Source of the DNA: CAYMMX01 sp964391675
GTDB taxonomy: Bacteria; Cyanobacteriota; Vampirovibrionia; Gastranaerophilales; Gastranaerophilaceae
Length of the DNA stretch: 64,000 bases
Direction: 5' to 3'
Assembly: GCA_964391675.1 (NCBI GenBank)
Contig: CAYMMX010000001.1
Span: 372,001-436,000, forward strand
Both the position numbers and the translations under genes were made by a program. The notes below the pieces were generated by a model. It saw only the letters and a program-made list of their open reading frames with translations, ran no database searches and was not told the origin of the DNA. The first letter of the stretch is position 1; every line of letters begins with the position of its first letter. Shown here one piece after another: positions 61,260-64,000 of this stretch.

Positions 61260-62093
61260 TCAAAGATTTTGAATTGCCTTAGGTATATAAGATAAAATAT
61301 TAGAAGCAAGTACTGAATACTCTGTTAAATCTTTGCTTGCTAACTCTCCGGCTAATCCATGCAGGTAAACCGCCAAACAACTTGCGTCAAATGTATTTAA
61401 TCCTTGAGCTAACAAACCGCTTATCATTCCGGTTAATATATCACCGCTGCCGCCATGAGATAATGACGAATTACCGGTATTATTTATATAAAAAGCCCCT
61501 TTATTATCTGCAACCAAACTTTTATGTAATTTTAATATAGTTGTACAATTATACTTTTCACAGCATTGTTTAATCCAAAAATCGGGTTTAGACAAAATTT
61601 CATTTAAGCTAACTTTTAGCAGTCTTGAAAGTTCTTTAGGATGTGGGGTAAGAATTGTATTAATCGGTAATTTAATATTAACAAGCGTACTTAAAATATT
61701 TAAACCATCTGCATCTATTACTATAGGTTTATTAATTTGCATAGAATATTTTATAAATTTGTTAAAAATTCTTTGTGCATTTTTTGTCTTAGAAAGTCCA
61801 CAGCCAATTGAAAATACATCATAATTCTCATTAATATTTTTCCACTCCAATTTATTAATAGGAATGAAAATTAAATCAGGACTAAGCGCAGAAACTGTCT
61901 TTAAGACATTTTCTGCGCTTGATAATGATACTTTACCGCATCCTACTTTAAGTGCGGCAATACTTGAAAAATAAGCAGCTCCTGTATAAAATTCACTTCC
62001 TGCAATATTTAAAACGTTACCAAATGTTCCTTTATGAGAATTATTGGGCCGATTTGGAAGCAATTTTTTAACATATTTTTCACTATATTCCAT
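61260..62093 (-). CDS. nnrD: ADP/ATP-dependent NAD(P)H-hydrate dehydratase
   Basis: A 277-aa ribokinase-fold repair enzyme that dehydrates damaged NAD(P)H hydrate. Family motifs: HKGTFGNVLNIAGSEFYTGAAYFSSIAALKVGCGKV near the N-terminus, VIDADGLNIL, LTPHPKELSRLL, and the catalytic SHGGSGDILTGMISGLLAQG. The epimerase (NnrE) half usually fused in bacteria is absent. Its ATG overlaps the end of trmL by 11 bp, an operon sign. Confidence 0.93.
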   Translation of the reverse strand: MEYSEKYVKKLLPNRPNNSHKGTFGNVLNIAGSEFYTGAAYFSSIAALKVGCGKVSLSSAENVLKTVSALSPDLIFIPINKLEWKNINENYDVFSIGCGLSKTKNAQRIFNKFIKYSMQINKPIVIDADGLNILSTLVNIKLPINTILTPHPKELSRLLKVSLNEILSKPDFWIKQCCEKYNCTTILKLHKSLVADNKGAFYINNTGNSSLSHGGSGDILTGMISGLLAQGLNTFDASCLAVYLHGLAGELASKDLTEYSVLASNILSYIPKAIQNL

Positions 62094-62538
62094 TTTGTCT
62101 TATTGCCTCATATAGTACAATTGAAACAGAATTTGAAAGATTTAGGCTTCTTTGACCTTCTAACATTGGTATTGTAATAGATGAATTTTGATTATCCATA
62201 AGGATTTTTTCAGGGATTCCTCTGGTTTCAGGTCCAAAAACCAAAAAATCACCCTCTTTAAATTCAATATCAAAAATTGATTTTTTACTTTTTGTAGTCA
62301 GATAATAAAAAGTAGCATTTTTATTATCAACTTTCAATTCCTCTAATGAGTTAACTTTTTTTATGTTAACACTATCCCAATAATCTAATCCGGCTCTTTT
62401 AGTATATTTATCAGATAAAGAAAAACCAAGTTTACCGATCAAATATAAGTTCGCTCCAGTACATGCACATAATCTGGCAATATTACCTGTGTTTTGAGGA
62501 ATTTCCGGTTCATATAATACTATATTAAAAGTTTTCAC
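62083..62538 (-). CDS. trmL: tRNA (cytidine(34)-2'-O)-methyltransferase, SPOUT family
   Basis: A 151-aa SPOUT-knot methyltransferase with NIVLYEPEIPQNTGNIARLCA, VFGPETRGIPE and IPMLEGQRSLNLSNSVSIVLYEA, the three SpoU-family motifs of TrmL. It methylates the ribose of the wobble base in tRNA-Leu isoacceptors. Length is normal. It overlaps nnrD by 11 bp and follows the phosphatidyltransferase by 15 bp, so the three genes are probably one operon. Confidence 0.93.
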   Translation of the reverse strand: MKTFNIVLYEPEIPQNTGNIARLCACTGANLYLIGKLGFSLSDKYTKRAGLDYWDSVNIKKVNSLEELKVDNKNATFYYLTTKSKKSIFDIEFKEGDFLVFGPETRGIPEKILMDNQNSSITIPMLEGQRSLNLSNSVSIVLYEAIRQNGI

Positions 62539-62553
62539 TTTATCTTCTCCGGA

Positions 62554-63156
62554 TTATTTAGCCTTTTGCAAAAATAACTTTTTACTTTCAAAAACAACAG
62601 GTAGGCCTCTCGCTACACAGAAAAATATTGCGAATATGGCTGATATATATGCTATTGCGTATAAAAATGCGGATATATCTTTGTCTAAACCCGGCATTTT
62701 AGCAAATATCATTAATATAAAGGCAATTACTTTTACTACTGCATAAAAAATTCTTACAAATTTTGAACTACAAATAAATGAACCTATTTTACTGCTTTGC
62801 ATACTTGCATCACCAAAAGCTGTAAAACCTTGTTCCATTGCAACACTTCTTATCCCATCTACAACAAACCCTCTTGTTAACGAAATTAGCGGAAAAGCAA
62901 CGGAAATCCATCCAAGTGTTGCAAAAACTACCCATAATGTATTTTCTGCTATTCTATCGCTCATAATGTCAAGCATTGCACCGAGCTTAGAAGTTTCATT
63001 ATATTTTCTTGCAATATAACCGTCAACTCCGTCAAGAGCAAATGCTAATATAACTAAAATTAATGCAGATATATATGCTGCAGAACTATGTTTATATAGT
63101 AAATATACTGCTATAAATATTAAAAAATTTCTGAAAATCGTTATAAAATTTGCCAT
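62554..63156 (-). CDS. pgsA: CDP-alcohol phosphatidyltransferase (PgsA-like)
   Basis: A 200-aa inner-membrane enzyme with the full CDP-alcohol signature DGYIARKYNETSKLGAMLD-IMSD (D-G-x2-A-R-x8-G-x3-D-x3-D). It has five or six transmembrane segments. The likely product is phosphatidylglycerolphosphate, made from CDP-diacylglycerol and glycerol-3-phosphate, though other head-group alcohols are possible. It is upstream of trmL on the same strand. Confidence 0.8.
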   Translation of the reverse strand: MANFITIFRNFLIFIAVYLLYKHSSAAYISALILVILAFALDGVDGYIARKYNETSKLGAMLDIMSDRIAENTLWVVFATLGWISVAFPLISLTRGFVVDGIRSVAMEQGFTAFGDASMQSSKIGSFICSSKFVRIFYAVVKVIAFILMIFAKMPGLDKDISAFLYAIAYISAIFAIFFCVARGLPVVFESKKLFLQKAK

Positions 63157-63191
63157 TTTTCCCTGCTATACTTTAATTGTTGTATTGTAAT

Positions 63192-64000
63192 TTATTTCTT
63201 TAACCTTGATAAAGCAAAATTAACTTCATCTAATTTTTTAACTTTTTCACCAAGCATTATTTTTTCTGCCTCTTCAAGTATTTTGACTACACTATAACCG
63301 TTTTCGCCGTCAGAGCGGGCTTTTTTACCTGTTTCACAACAGCTTATAAAATGTTGACACTCAAGCTTCAATGGTTCAATTTCTAAATAATCCAATTTAA
63401 TATCTGTTGAAGGACCTGCTGCAAAATTATCAAATATTTGTAGTTTATTCTCCATAACTGTATCATCTAGTATAGCTGTTGCTTTTGTTCCCCTAACTAA
63501 GAGTGTTACATGTTTTTTAGGTGTAATCCAGCTGTCTGAAATGTGTCCTACAATCCCATTTTCAAATTCTATTCCGATATGGGTTATATCCATAATTTCA
63601 TTTCTATCTGAAGAACAACCGATTGCAGAGATAACTCTAACGGGCTCTTTTCCTGTTACATAGCTAATCATTGATACATCATGCGGTGCTAAATCCCACA
63701 TTACGCTTCTGTCATTTTTAAAATAATTTACATTTAATCTATCACTTTGTGCATAAACAATTTCACCAAGGGCACCTTCTTCTATAAGCATTTTAAGCCT
63801 GTTAACTGCAGGATGATAAAGCAATAAATGCCCAACCATAAGAATTAAATCTCTTTCACTTGCAAGATTTGTCAAATCTTTAGCTTCATCGGCTACGGTA
63901 GAGATAGGTTTTTCCACGTATACATTTTTACCGGCTAAAAGCATAGATTTAACTAAATTATAGTGAGTATGGCTTGGGGTAACAACTGCAACACCTGTTA
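63192..64000 (-). CDS. Gfo/Idh/MocA-family oxidoreductase (N-terminus cut by window edge)
   Basis: The minus frame is open from the right edge to 63192 (about 269 residues). The visible part begins TGVAVVTPSHTHYNLVKSMLLAGKNVYVEKPIS, the nucleotide-binding half with the conserved EKP lysine. It continues through MVGHLLLYHPAVNRLKMLI and DLAPHDVSMISYVTG, which hold the active-site His and Asp positions. These NAD(P)-dependent enzymes act on sugars such as UDP-sugars. The missing N-terminus should carry the GxGxxG site. Confidence 0.88.
   Translation of the reverse strand, partial: TGVAVVTPSHTHYNLVKSMLLAGKNVYVEKPISTVADEAKDLTNLASERDLILMVGHLLLYHPAVNRLKMLIEEGALGEIVYAQSDRLNVNYFKNDRSVMWDLAPHDVSMISYVTGKEPVRVISAIGCSSDRNEIMDITHIGIEFENGIVGHISDSWITPKKHVTLLVRGTKATAILDDTVMENKLQIFDNFAAGPSTDIKLDYLEIEPLKLECQHFISCCETGKKARSDGENGYSVVKILEEAEKIMLGEKVKKLDEVNFALSRLKK

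Overview
The window looks like chromosome from a low-GC, Gram-negative-type bacterium. An OprB-type carbohydrate porin, an SKI2-type helicase directly behind serS, many TPR proteins, chemoreceptor remnants and a PgpH-type 7TM-HD protein together suggest the non-photosynthetic cyanobacterial sister group (Vampirovibrionia/Melainabacteria, perhaps Gastranaerophilales). This placement is inference from gene content; no rRNA gene is present.

Layout. Positions 1-31,900 are mostly core genome. They hold a secreted TPR protein (cut by the left edge), a PHP phosphoesterase, a GT4 glycosyltransferase, a YkgJ-type cysteine-cluster protein and a cytosolic TPR protein; serS with an SKI2-like helicase; an OprB porin; a chemoreceptor pseudogene with an internal deletion; an HTH gene with recA; and a long protein with a UvrD-type C-terminal domain. 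A cluster of four paralogous GT-C (GT39-like) membrane glycosyltransferases follows, one of which has lost the conserved Asp. Then come pgpH-ybeY-dgkA, thrB, an orphan HicB, a Bax-inhibitor-like protein and an ABC exporter.

Positions 31,930-52,096 are an integrative element of about 20.1 kb inserted in tRNA-Asn(GTT). A 50-bp perfect direct repeat, covering the tRNA 3' part from the anticodon loop onward, marks both ends, and ATCAAA-rich arm repeats lie just inside. A replication/excision operon reads rightward: an unknown protein, an AlpA-like HTH protein, an unknown protein, a P-loop helicase-like protein and a putative HUH Rep with a 62-nt hairpin before it. An Lsa-like ABC-F gene has a visible leader-peptide/attenuator arrangement and lies between two copies of a 62-bp promoter-like repeat. 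A tyrosine integrase and a serine recombinase form an operon. The right half is defence-like cargo: a 55-aa putative regulator under a palindrome, an HNH endonuclease with a transglutaminase-like partner, a divergent XRE regulator/PD-(D/E)XK-like pair, a convergent type II restriction-modification pair and a 1,303-aa TPR-PIN-like protein next to attR. No capsid, portal, terminase or conjugation genes are visible, so this is an integrated replicon or satellite-like island, not a complete phage or conjugative element.

Positions 52,097-64,000 return to chromosome: a second tRNA-Asn 3'-end remnant, a hemolysin-III protein, a DEAD-box helicase, a probably transferred SAM methyltransferase, a frameshifted WG-repeat gene, a STAS plus SpoIIE/HATPase partner-switching pair, tRNA-Arg(ACG) with two tandem fold-back copies of its 5' end, then nnrD-trmL, a pgsA-like gene and an oxidoreductase cut by the right edge.

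The strongest candidates for undescribed biology are the TPR-PIN-like protein with the HNH/transglutaminase-like pair in the element, the attenuated ABC-F cassette, and the tRNA-derived fold-back repeats.
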